A DNA stretch of 64,000 nt, taken from contig VZDJ01000301.1 in the NCBI GenBank assembly GCA_008694505.1, forward strand, positions 1,031,485 to 1,095,484. Reading direction: 5' to 3'. Positions 19,501 through 31,100 of this stretch are shown here, in pieces. The notes beneath the pieces are model-generated. The model was not told the DNA's origin, did not search any database, and saw nothing but the letters and a program-made list of their open reading frames with translations. Positions within the stretch are counted from its first letter, which is position 1; the number at the start of each line of letters is the position of its first letter. The DNA is from Cyanoderma ruficeps (lineage: Eukaryota; Chordata; Aves; Passeriformes; Timaliidae). The position numbers were made by a program, and so were the translations under genes.

Positions 19501-22500
19501 GGATAATTTCATCCTGCCTCAACCAAGGTCAACTTACAGCAAATGAAATGGATCATCAGTTGCAACTACTTCAAGATGTAAAACATCCTGACCACACTGC
19601 AATGGCAGTTCTTTTTCATCTCTCACACTGAAAAACTCTGTTTTCATACCAGAAAATATTTGGTGTTATTTTTTTGCCAAATGAAACGAGAAACTGAGAA
19701 GATCATCTGTCCCTCATTTCACACTGCTTACTACCCTTCCTTTTGACAATGGAAAATCACAAAACAGAGCTGCAATTTCCAATCTGATGTCCAGTGTAGT
19801 TACATGACTGCACAAACCCCAGAGCATGTAATTCACACCCAGAGCTACTTCACACAGAGCCAGACTGTCCAGATTTCCGCACAAATACTGCACGGCTAAA
19901 GCCGTGCAGATGGTCCAACATCATCAGGTTTCATTTTTGTGTGATAAAGCACACATTTCATTCTTTCCACCCACATGCAGGTTACAATCACTTGTTTCTG
20001 GGCTACACCCATAGCCTTAAACTGCTGAGGTCCCATCCCTCCACCTAAACAAGGAGAGGATTTCTCCAGACAAAATCCCCAATTCACTGCTCAACATGGA
20101 GGGGTCACATTACCTGTACTAACCACAAAAAGGTTTTTGGTACCCTACGATAGAACAAAAGGCCATCCATGGCATGACAAACCTGCTGCAGTGAGGGCTT
20201 GCATGTTTACTAGAAGCACATTCAACTCTTGCCCTTGGCCGTGTTTCTCCTGCAGCATCATCCCCTTGTTTCAGCCAGGAGGGACATGGGCACAGGGCAA
20301 GAGGCAGCTTCCAGTACCCATCTCTCTGGTCTACTCAACCCTCCTCGCTGGCCAACACAACAGGGCAGTAGCATCCACTTAGTGTCTCCAAACAAAAGTT
20401 CAACGCATTTCCGACTTTAGGCTTTCCTACCTCAGATTAAACCTTTGCAACTGGAAGGCAGTTTGAAAACCTCTTGGAAAAAATTGGCCTGGTTATATAG
20501 GGCCTCTACAGTCTTGCAGAAGACCTTTGCAGCCCAAGGATAAGACACATGCCTCTCAAGCCTGCACAGATGTCATCGCATGACAAAAACTTTAATCCCG
20601 TAAGTGCAATTACAGCAAAATCGAAGGAAGAATGCACAAGAAGCGTAGCTGGAATTGCAGGGATACCATCAAGGAACACAACCTCCGATGCATCTCCCTA
20701 TTTCTTGCTCCTAATGACAGACTGTGCCCAAACATGTGCAGTGTTGATACCATTTAAATAAAGAGAGGCCACTGGAAGGCATGGAACTCACATCTGAATC
20801 CTGCACAGCTCAGGGAGAGGTTTCTTTCCCTGGGGATTGGGAATTGTTTGCCTGCTCAGAGCCAGCAGAACTGCAAGATAGCATCAAAAACAGGAAAGCA
20901 GGAGAGGTCAGGTTTAGCCAAAACCTTCACTGAGAAAAAAAAAAAAATGAGCTTTATATAGCATCTATCCAAGTGTTTTCATCTTGGGGTAGGACAAGAT
21001 GTGGGGTTCAGAGGGTGCTGCACAGATAATCCTTTCTTCCTGGTACCTCCAGAAAGGAAGCAGGTGGGCTGCTCTCCTGGGCAGTGACCAGGCAGCATCC
21101 CTCAGATCACATCCTTTACCCCAGGTTTGGCTGAGGGCCACAGAGAAGGGGCAGCAAGAGAGAAAGAGCCTTTGTCAAATGCAGTTTCAACAACTATGTG
21201 ATGTGGCAAAATCAGCCAAGGAAAGCCACGGCTTTGTCCTCTGGTAGTTCTCAGCCAAACCCAGGCTGACAGCAAGGATAATAAGCCCTGGACACACTTA
21301 CACTGCACACCAATGAAGGTGACGCTCAAAATATCAGTTATATCTCAACCCCCAGATTCTTTAACCTTAAACTATGCTTTGCTGAACCAATATCCCAGAT
21401 AGGCACAGGAAATGTTTCTCTCACTGAGGAGATCCAGCTCCCTCAGGACATCCTTCCAGGCCACCCCAGAGCCCCACATGCCGGCTCCTACAAAGAAAGA
21501 ACTCACACCCAAAGCACTATAGCTCAGACACACACATCTGAATTATTATTTAAAAGCTAAGAGGGAAAAGAAAAACAAAACCAAAAATGCATCCTTCTGA
21601 AGAGGCTATCCTAACCCTCAAAGATATTTGCAACCATATGCATACAGTTTTTCTTAATTTTCAGCGCGAAGGAATGCTGCCAAAAACCCATAAAGCAGTG
21701 CAAAAGTTCTTTTAGTATAAAACTAGTTTCCCCCCCACCCCTCCCAAAACTACGATAAAAATCTTAACGGAAAGAGATTCTTTAATTTGTCTCCCACAAA
21801 GGGCAGGAAGATCTTTAGGATGACGGATATAATCAAAAGTCATGGCACATATTTCTTATCAGTGTTTGAACAAGATGTGTTTATTCTTTTGGCAATGATT
21901 TAATTTGCTTTTAGCAAGCACTCCAACCTCTGCATCATCACTCAGCCAAACTGCAGAGGAACCCAGAGTCCCTAAAGGGAATCTCTCATCTCCCCCAACA
22001 GGAGGGGAGAAATGCAGGAAACTTGGACAAGACCAGACAAACTTGCAGGTACTTTCCTTCACACCCGATTTTGTGCATGCCTCCTCACAAACGTTGGTAC
22101 ACAACACAAAATTCCACATGTGGAGATGAGGCAGGAAGACACAATGCCATTCAAAGGGTTCCTTTTCTATCAGCACCTCATCGTCCTATTAATAACCACC
22201 CAAAGTCTCTCTCCTTTTCACATCTCCTACTCATAAACACACTAGAACACATCTCCAGGGTCATCAAGTCCAGCGCTCTACCAACAAAGAGCTTAATTGC
22301 TCTTACAGCTGACCCAGATCAAATGCTGGGATAGATTAAGCTGAAAAAGTGGTTGAAACAGGTTCCACCTCCAGCCTCTCAGGGCTATGATTCACTTTAA
22401 CACCCTTCTCCCCTCTCTCAGCTTTTCCCAAGCAGATCTGACCCATTTGGGAGGAACCCATCTGACGGTGGTGTTCGGCACCACGCTCGCAGGCACGGGC

Positions 22501-23207
22501 GGCCCAGGGCCGTGGGCGATGGTACGAGCTCGCCGCCCTGACCACACAGCCTGCACGGGGCTTGTGCAATGGCCCGTTCCCAGGCTGGGAATGCATTCCC
22601 AGGGTGGAATGCACCGCTCAGACAGCCTGTGAGGACAGCAGAGCTCGGCATCTGCCAGCACGCAGCCAACATCCTCGGGTGGCAGGGAGAAGCACCCCAA
22701 GCAAAGGGCTTGGGATGAGAGAGGACTCCCCGCTCTTCATTTTAAAACTTGATTTTAATTGAATTACTTGAATTCCTTCCCCCGCTTAAATAAGGTCCAT
22801 TTCTAAACCCAGAAGCTAGTCCATACTGTTTTTCACGAGTCGGTATGCCTGCCTGGTGACCAACCCAGCAACAGCTCTAAAATCTGAACTGCAATTACCA
22901 GTGACAACAAAGTGCTGCTTCTATTTGCACATTGAGAACTTTTTATTTCTTCTTCTTTACTAAGGAAATCATGCCAAAGTCTACTTCTTGTTTGCAAACT
23001 TAAGATGGGTGAGGTTCATCATCACCAATATATTTTAATTGAGCATTAACAAGTCTCCTTCTCTTTTGAGACAAGTCATTAGCAAGGCTGCTCTTCCTCA
23101 GAAACGAAGCCAAGGCAATGCTAATCGGGTTTTCCTTCCCCAGAGTACAGTGCTTCGCTGGATGAACAAAGACAGTGCACCTTGCTCAAATCCACGGAGG
23201 TAAGAGT

Positions 23208-23221
23208 GGGGGGGGGGGGGN
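23208..23221. other. Poly-G run ending in an unresolved base
   Basis: Thirteen G residues followed by N at 23221. The true length of the tract, or a larger gap, is unresolved here. Confidence 0.9.
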
Positions 23222-23525
23222 ATCAGAGCTAAAGCCTTTTAAAAACCTCCCCTGACAGCAACAGTGACGAGTGGCATTTAAGCGGAGCAAGAACGCTCCT
23301 GAGCGCATCGCTTCTGTCAGATGAGCCCAGCCAGTCAACCATGGGGACTCCACAGCCCCACCGCTGCTATTCAGCGAAAGTTGATCAGATAGCAGCAGAC
23401 AAATAACACCAAGCAAGCACTCCAAGAAGTGCTCTCTCCACATTTAAGAGTTTATAATTAACCTAGAGAAAAAAAAAATGTCACCCATTCGTGTCTCCTG
23501 CGTGGAGGCAGCAGAGGAGCCACAC

Positions 23526-23591
23526 GCACATGAGGGTTTGGGCTCCCTGCAGACAGGGGCACATGAGGGTTTGGGCTCCCTGCAGACAGGG
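23526..23591. repeat. Exact 33-bp tandem duplication
   Basis: Two adjacent identical 33-base units (23526-23558 and 23559-23591), each starting GCACATGAGGGTTTGG and ending CTGCAGACAGGG. Perfect identity indicates a recent event. It lies in the intron about 1.2 kb downstream of the deltaN exon. Confidence 0.9.
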
Positions 23592-23827
23592 ACGGGGAGA
23601 GTACACTGGTTTCAGGACACCTCTCGCTCTCCCTGAGTCACAGACCCGCCATCCCAGGCGTGCAAGCCTCCAGCAAACCTTCAACAGACTTTTCCTCGCC
23701 ACCTGCCTCATCTCCTAGCTATGCTCTCTGCCTTTCAATTTCTATTTTGTTTTCCAAGTGGCTGAGCTTCTGTCTGCTTTGGGGCTCGTACCCCGTGCCC
23801 TCCACTTGAAGCCTTTTCTTCAGGAAT

Positions 23828-23846
23828 ACACACACGCGCGCACACA
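23828..23846. repeat. Alternating CA/CG tract
   Basis: ACACACACGCGCGCACACA: 19 bases of strict purine-pyrimidine alternation with a CGCGCG core, a sequence type able to adopt Z-DNA. It lies about 0.9 kb downstream of the deltaN exon. Confidence 0.8.
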
Positions 23847-24744
23847 GAGCTCTGGCTGCTTTGCCACTCTGGCAAGTGTCAACACAGCTGCTGTCTCCGC
23901 TGGAATGTAAACCAATATTGTCGTTAGATCTCCCTCAACCCCTGGTAACTTCCTCCAAGATTTGCACAGCGTGTGGCAATCCTCTCCACTGCCACCTTAC
24001 AAAAAGCATTGACCCAGCTGGTTAAAAGCAATTAAATAAATAATTTTAAAAAAATGAAATCAAAGCTGCACCTGAAGTTTGCGTCCCACTCACGCCCATG
24101 AAGTGCAAAGGGCTGTGGAAAGCAAAATGCATCCATTGTACACACATTTATCCTCATATAATATGCTTATACAAACACCCTGTGTAAAATGCCTTGCTGC
24201 TCCAAGTTATGAGGCAAGGTATTAACAGCACTGAGTAAGAGAGGTACTGGAGTGGACGCTAACGCAGCATTTGCAGCGGAGAACCTTTGTTTGCATATTA
24301 TTTTACCTAAAAAAGTAACTTAAGAAGGGATTTATAACACATATTTCCTAGATACCATCCACTTTAAACCACAAGCGGCAATTTTGGCAATAAAAGACTC
24401 GTAAAAGAGTTATAATGCAGACAACACAGCTAGTATTCAGACTGCTACAGGAATGCTATCTGTGTGCATTGCCCACCATAAACTACCTTGTCTTGCTTCT
24501 CCAATGAAAGAAAATTATGTTGGCTGATCAGGGCTCCCAAAACAAATTTGCTGTCCCAAAGATTTGAAGTTCACTCTTATTCAGATATTTAGCCCAACGA
24601 ACTCTGCTTCCCATTGTAAAATGCAAAAGTCTCACAAAAATAAGCGTATATTCCGCACCTAACTTCAGAGGGGAAGAAATCGCACGTATCCACTAAAAAT
24701 AAAAATACATTAGCGATATCACAGCTCAAACCTAAAGTCCTTAC

Positions 24745-24786
24745 CTCACTATACTGGGACTGGGCATTGTTTTCCAGGTACAACAT
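24745..24786 (-). CDS. TP63: deltaNp63-specific first exon, coding part
   Basis: Alternative first coding exon (often called exon 3') used by the internal promoter. It gives deltaNp63, the isoform class that lacks the TA domain and predominates in basal epithelial cells. Fourteen codons from the ATG at 24786 read MLYLENNAQSQYSE, followed by a GTAAGG donor at 24744. Human has MLYLENNAQTQFSE, so only two conservative changes, and the SQYSE ending matches chicken as I remember it. The exon ends on a complete codon, so it splices in phase 0 to the CCG that opens exon 4, as required. The start has A at -3. Upstream lie a 5' leader without ATG codons and a TATA/CCAAT promoter. Identity is very secure. 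Confidence 0.95.
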
Positions 24787-24918
24787 GTTAGCAGTCAAAT
24801 TGATCAACGCTGCTGTTCTTTCTTCTGGCTCCAGGATTTTGACAAACACCTCCCACCCCCTAGAAGACCCTAAAAATATGTGATGCTACTGTGGAGATAA
24901 CAGGACTCGGAGTGTGCC
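24787..24918 (-). other. TP63: deltaNp63 5' leader (untranslated or N-terminally extended)
   Basis: Sequence between the predicted deltaN transcription start (about 24915-24920, roughly 30 bases below the TATA box) and the deltaN ATG. I see no ATG in it. It aligns well with the human deltaNp63 leader as I remember it, including the CTGTTATCT stretch near 24895-24904. The frame of the deltaN start codon is open for 33 codons back to a TAG at 24886-24888. The final 18 codons before the ATG translate as KILEPEERTAALINLTAN. A CTG at 24832-24834 has A at -3 and G at +4. Whether any of this is translated cannot be settled from sequence. The exact 5' end is inferred from the TATA position. Confidence 0.75.
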
Positions 24919-24940
24919 TCTCTGCATAATTGAAGTTTCC

Positions 24941-25090
24941 CTTATATACCTAACTATAGGCAAGGAGGAGGAGGTGGGGCTCTCCTGCCTTACCTGTCCA
25001 ATCTGTCAAAGTGCCACCTGGAGTCCTCCACTCCAATGGAGAGAGGCCTCTCCCAGCTCATTAAGTAGTTAGAATTCCTTATCACCAATC
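24941..25090 (-). promoter_or_regulatory. Internal deltaNp63 promoter (TATA plus three CCAAT boxes)
   Basis: On the minus strand a TATATAAG box lies at 24941-24948, placing the transcription start near 24918. The leader beyond it aligns with the known deltaN transcript. Three CCAAT pentamers (plus-strand orientation, so ATTGG on the transcribed orientation) sit at 24998-25002, 25033-25037 and 25085-25089. CCAAT boxes are classic NF-Y sites. A TCF/LEF-like CTTTGAC (25005-25011) and an E-box CAGGTG (about 25014-25020) lie between them, with an ATTAAG homeobox-like site near 25060. TATA and CCAAT boxes are seen directly. Factor occupancy is inference. The promoter is bounded upstream by an unresolved poly-G/poly-A tract. 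Confidence 0.7.
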
Positions 25091-25100
25091 TCTAAAAAGC

Positions 25101-25146
25101 AAAGGGAAGGGAAGGGGGGGGGGGGGGGGGNAAAAAAAAAAAAAAA
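25101..25146. repeat. Homopurine tract with unresolved base, upstream edge of deltaN promoter
   Basis: AAAGGGAAGGGAAGG leads into a run of 17 G (25114-25130), an N (25131) and 15 A. The block is purine-only on the plus strand. The N marks an assembly break, so true length is uncertain. It could form a G-quadruplex or triplex. It begins about 10 bases from the most distal CCAAT box. Confidence 0.85.
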
Positions 25147-28100
25147 GAGACAGGCAGGGAGAAGAAAGGAAACAATAACTTTCCCCTGTCAACTCTTCTA
25201 CAAGTTTAGGAACTCAAAAGAGTGTTACGGAATTGCTCTAAAGGAGCTGCTCCAAGAAACTTCTCCTATTTATTTTCTACAAAGATTTCAGGGCTGTTTT
25301 TTTTTTCAGGCACAGGCTTTGCTGCTACCCAGGGATCGAGATGCAATGCTCGACACCAGTGGTGCAGTAATGCAGCCAAGTATTTGGCTGCTGCTGCGTG
25401 CAGATTTGGGACAAAACCCCCAAGGAGCTTTCTGAGAATCAGTCACTGCTTCCATGCACCATAATCCAGCTACATTCTCCATCACCTGTGTGATCCCATC
25501 CACACTCACAATCAACAGGTCCTATGTTTGCAGGGCATTACTCCAGCTACAGTTTTTTCCCCTCCTTTGCAGTTGCTTCGAACTCATGATTAAAAAAACA
25601 AGTAAAAAACTCCAAATCGTCCCAAGGAACTCACGGTGTTGAATTAATACATGGGAGAAGTTTTTGGGTGCCGCTCAGTAAAAACCACCTGGACAGGATG
25701 CCCACGGCAAACTTTTCAAAAGATAGGAAGAGCACTTAGCCGAGATCTGCAGGAGAGATCCCCACTGTGATTTCACTCCGGACAAGCAGACAAAGCCCCT
25801 GTCCTGTACTGGTGTCCCCCAGAGAGCCGGGGAGCGAGGTCAGCGCAGCGCCGGCGGCACCCCGAGCCCCCGTGAGGATCCGCCGGGCCAGCGGGACGCA
25901 CGGCAGAACAAAAGGCAGCTGCTCCCGAAGCGCCACCGAGCCAGGAGAAACAGAACACCTTTCCCAAGGGCTGGGGAGGGGGGAGAGAGGAAACCAAACA
26001 TCCAGATCAGAGCGCGGCCCAGCCCGCCCAGCCTACTGACGGCGCTCCGAACTTTATTTGAGGACCTGTCGTCAAGCAGGGCCCTGCCGAAATGCAGAGC
26101 GCGGACTGCCAGCCCTGCCAGGGAACACAGAGCCTCCCACTGCGGGGGGCGAGCGACCCACCACAGGGCCTCCGCAGGGAGGGACGAGGGTCCCGGGCAG
26201 GGCTGCCACCCACACACGGCCTCGGCACCTCCCCGCTGCTGCCCCGCAGCTGCTGCTGCTCCTGCCACGCCTCGCCCCGGGCATCATTTAACCCCGGCTT
26301 CTCTGGGCACGCAGGGAGGGACCCGGCTCCCGGGGACGTGGAAGCCGGCAGGCTGTGCCTCTCAGGGGTCGGCGGCTCCCGGGCTGCCTTCCTGGCACAC
26401 GGCAGTTCTGCAAATTAAAGGACACTGCACTCTCACCAGCCTATTCCAGGCTGGAGCAGGCAGCACATTCCTAAGGCTGCCACTAATAAGACGCGGCAAA
26501 ACCATCTTCAGGCAGGAAACGAAACAAGAACGAACACAGAGCAGAGGACTGCACTGTCCCCCTTCCCCTGCAGGAGCCCCTTACCACAAGAAGCAGGGGT
26601 CTGATGTAGCTCTCACCCTCCAAGCACAGCTCACTGGAGCTGCAGGGTGCAAGCAAAAGGTTGGAAACATTTCCAGTGCACCTTCCTGAGTCCTCCTCAC
26701 CGAGCACAGCGCAAGGAGGCACTTCCAAGAGCAGGCTGCAGAGAGGAGCACGGAGCCCTCCCCACCAGCAATATCCCAGCCCAGGTCGGGGCCACACACA
26801 CCTTCAGTGCTCCTGAGCTACCAGCAAGAGCTGCCGAGCACACAGCCAGCTTGCCACATCACAGGAACGACTCAACACGCCACTGCCACAGCCCCTTGCC
26901 CTCCTCTCCATCTTCCCCAGCAGTACCTCAGACCAGGGCCTGTGCCCGACGTACTTATCTGATCTCAGCCGATATGGGCACAAGCCAAAAAGCCACACCA
27001 GGGCTAATCTGGAGATGCAGGTAAAGTTTGCAGGGAGCAGCCACAGCACCGTTAGCCAAACGGGGCACTCTGCAGCACCCCTGCAAAGCTTACACAGAGC
27101 TGGACATGGAGCAAGAATTCACGCCACCCATGGATTTTCTGTTGTCTAACAGTGAGGAAAAGGTATGCTGTGCTCAGATGACCATTTTGATCCCTGGATA
27201 CTGTCAAGTTTTTGATACTGGCCCATGAGTTCAAAAACTATGGAGGGGAAGGAGAGAGAAGGTACAACTATAAATCTCCCAACATCAGCAGGTCATTGCA
27301 AAAACCTCTTTCATAGCTATGCTATGAAACTCAGAAGATCCTTTTTTTCCAGGTCATTAATGCAGCATTGTTGTGTGAAGTATCTGCCATCTTCTGCCCC
27401 ACAGGTGGCTGGAGGTGGCTGTGGGTGAAGCAACACCCAGATACAGAGAGATACGTGGAAGTTTATCCAAAGAGATCTGCATGTCAAACACAAGGAGAGG
27501 TGTATATAGCATGAATAAATTGACATGTCAGCACAAATCCCTGCCCTCTGTACACACAGACCCGACCTGGCTCAGACTTTCAGATGCATTACCTTGTGCG
27601 GTCACCTTGAAGCAGATGCTGGACAAGTGGCTTTTTGCAAATCCATCATCCACAAGGGACACAAAGGAGGACACCACCATGGCAGCAGGGGTGGCAGGAG
27701 GTAACAGAGCAGGCACCAGACACTGCACCCACCAATACTGCTGCAGCCCAGGCACAAGTGCATCACTCTCATCACCCCAGGCACCTAAACTTTGTTTCAC
27801 TGAGTTCAGATCTAAATGCACTCTCCTCATAAGATGCTCTCCTGTCTCACAGGCTGGTGCCATGCCTTGGACATTCACGCTGGCATCAGTGGCACAAGTG
27901 AAAAGTAAAGATTGAACCTTTCTACCTTATCATGGAGAAGTTCCCAGAACTTCATTTAATTCTCTCCTTTTGCAGGTACAAAACTCGCATATAGATGAGC
28001 CTCCAGCAACCTAATGCCAGCCAGGCAGCATCTCTTTGGGGTTCTCAGAAGAAAACTTGATTTCCTGCAATATCATATGCTTAAATGTCCTTAGAAGGAC

Positions 28101-31100
28101 ACCCCAACCCTCCTCACACTGCACACTCACTTTTCAGCTGTGGTACAGTCATAGTTATAATTTGTCTGAGCCTTCTGGACAGGTCTCCAAGGCAATCAAC
28201 AGCTGTAATTGTCTGAAGTCAGAGCAAGACAATCTTTGTAAACAGAGATTATGCCTTATCATATCAATTAGCCTAATCAGAAAAAGCAAACGGATTCAGG
28301 CAAAAGCCCTACTTTCACACATTAATAAGAATTACTTCATGCTGAGGCCAGATGAACAAGGTTTAAAACTCTATTTTTAGAGTCCAACAGGCTCTCCCCC
28401 ACCCCAAACAGAAAAAGAATAAAGTAGAAAACAAAGTGTCAAGAGAAAAGCCTGGCACTTATGCTTGGGATGTTTAGTTGGATTGAAATTAAAAGCATAG
28501 CCCTGCCCCAGGAAAGGAAGTCTCCTTAAAGTAATTTACCTCCAATACTGTAGGAAACTAAAAATAATAATTGCTAGTTAGATTTGAAAGTTTCAGCTGC
28601 AACCCTCCCAGGTCTGACTCAGATATTCTAGAAAGCTTCTGGCAATGCTTTGTGGCTCCTGCTGGTATGCCGAAGAACAAAATAAAAAGCAAACAAGACC
28701 CCTAAGTTTCCAAAATGAGCTGTCAGCCAAGTCAAACTGCTGATTCAGAGTCTTTGTTTGAATGCTCTTTCCCCATGTTCTTACGTGGTTCATCCCAGCT
28801 CCTCTCACCAGTACCACGGGCAAGTTCTCAATAACCCTCCCTGGTCGCAAGGCAAGTGCGCAAAAGTGTGACAATTAAAAATGTCATTACCACAACTGCA
28901 GTGTTAATTGGAGATTGTGTAATATCTTGTAAAGGGGGGGTGTATGCATGCACACCTGCCTGCGTGTTAGGCAGTTCATGCAGAATTTCCTGCAGATCAA
29001 ATTAAAAAAAAAAATCTGCTCAGACCTCTCCACTCATGTAAAAATAGCATCTGGATTGACTGCGTCACCACGGACTGTGACATTCACTCAACTCAGAAAT
29101 GTTTACAAATTAGGACTGAGATAACAGGAGGAGGAGGGAAAAAATAGAACACAGTTTTTAGTGGTGTGGTTTTTTTTTTCTGTTACCTCTGAATAACTGC
29201 TGAATGCTCAGAAAACAAGCCTCTGCCAATTGGCTTTGACAGCCTTCCCAGTGAGATCTTACAGGGACAGATGTGTACTCTGTGATAGCAGGAAGCCAGG
29301 TTAAAGAGGAAAAAGAAAATACTTTGAAAAAAAAAAAGAGCAAAAATCAACCTGCCTTCCTGAAAACTCACGCAGAGCTGATCTTCATTGCTCAAACCAC
29401 AAGGAAGAGAGGGAAAAACAATGTGGTCCCTGAAACAGGGACTTTCCTCTTTTTTTGTTTTTAATCCAACCATATATGGCAAGACAGAACAAATAAAACC
29501 ACGAGGTATAAAAGGCAGCATCCTACTTGCTGCTGACTGGCTAGAGCCTTGTGTGCATCCCAGCACCGCACGGAACCGCAGCTGATCTATACACAAGAGA
29601 GGGACTAGGGACCCCCAGCTCTCGGAGTAACCTCTCTGCTGCACCTGGGAGCACAAATTTGAACCTCCTGGTTTCCTCACCACTGACCCAGGGACAGGTC
29701 TGAAGCCCAGAAATTCCTCTGAAATGCACTCAAATGTATGAACCTTCACATTAGAAACATGCCCTGTCTGCAAGTGTTTAGTACTGAGGATCAATCCCTT
29801 CTTCCAAGGACTCCTAACTCCATTTTTTTCCACATTTTGAAAGTGATGGGTAAAGAGCTGGACTTGCCAAAGGCAGGAGGAGAGCCCAGCTCCCAGCTCT
29901 GCCCACGGTGCAGGTCGGCTTCTCCTTCGCAAGGCAATCGCCTGTCACAACAGCCCTACCCTCCGACCCTGGGTAAACATCTGCACACGCTGCTTATTTG
30001 AGCTCCTACAGTCTCCTTATCTCCCCCAGAACACCCCGAGGGCTAATTAGAGAGTTAATGGCATCATGTCAAGAGATAACGCTACTTGGTGGGGGAGCAG
30101 GGAGAGGGAAGGTGGAAAGGAATTGTGAAACAAAACCAGTTCCCTTCACAACCGCGGTGCAATATTGGTTTAGGAAGGGCGCACGCAGCCCCTGGGGCCT
30201 CTGCCCTCGGGCTGCCGAGCTCCATTTAATGAGAGAGCAAGACACTCCTCCGGAGAGATTCAGCTCTCCAGCCAAGGTGATGCAAGGTCCCCACACCTTC
30301 CCCACTGTCTGCACAACCAAAAACCCTGCAATCACATCAAGGGTCATTCCCACCGAAGTGCCAACAGTGACTCACTATCCACAGCTGGTGTATAGGAGGA
30401 CATAGGAGGCAGACAAACCATACAGATCATTTATCAAAAAGTGTTTCTGCTTATTCCTGGTGCTCCTTTTATCTAATTTTCCCATTTTTACTGTACCCTA
30501 GAGAGTCTTTTTAAAGGAAATTGCTTTCACTATAAAAGCTTAGAGGTAGAACCATCTGGATGAAGGTATCTTGGCAAGGCAGCACATAAGCCTGCAAAAC
30601 TACCAGCCAGCAGACACTTTTGCACTGATGAATGCAAACCCACAGATCAGTAGACACTCATGCATGTAGATGTGTCCAGGGGACTCTGGCAGTTCACGCC
30701 AGGGCAGCTTTTTGGTTGGAGTAACTACCCTCAATATTCAAACTATTCAAACTACATTTTTTGCCTCATGAGGATCTTTGGATGCCCAGCACAGCGTGAT
30801 TGACCACTACCAAACCCCCATATTTGGAAAACCTTTTTTCAAAAGTTAAGAGAGAGGAAGTTACATAATAAAATTCATGAAAATTGCTCCTAATTGGCAT
30901 AAATAGTCCCATCCCTTCAGCTGGAGACAGGACACAGTCATGCACCCCCAAGACCAAGCACTCTAGCCAGGGAAAGGGAGAAGGAGATAGCAACAGATTA
31001 CAGGGCTTTTGTTTTCAGTTAGAGAAAGGAGTAACTGTTGACAGACCAGGGTTGTGCTGTTGCACAAGCAGCTGAGGAGAAAGTGTTGTTCTTTCCTTAT

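Noticed and set aside
22240..22345. Possible CR1 remnant in minus orientation (GGTCATCAAGTCCAGC)
   Set aside because: Only about 20 bases resemble the CR1 pattern and the rest does not follow it. RepeatMasker would decide.
24888..24927. Short upstream open frame from an ATG at 24927 (13 codons) near the deltaN leader
   Set aside because: The ATG lies only about 20 bases below the TATA box, so it is probably upstream of the transcription start and not in the mRNA.
25840..26268. 142-codon Ala/Gly/Arg-rich minus-strand frame over the CpG block
   Set aside because: CpG-rich sequence is poor in stop codons in all frames, and overlapping frames on both strands are equally open.
29183..29932. Longest open frame in the window, 249 codons, minus strand
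   Set aside because: It starts at a TTG, lies inside TP63 intron 3, has no recognisable domain and includes low-complexity Phe-rich sequence from poly-T. Best explained as chance.
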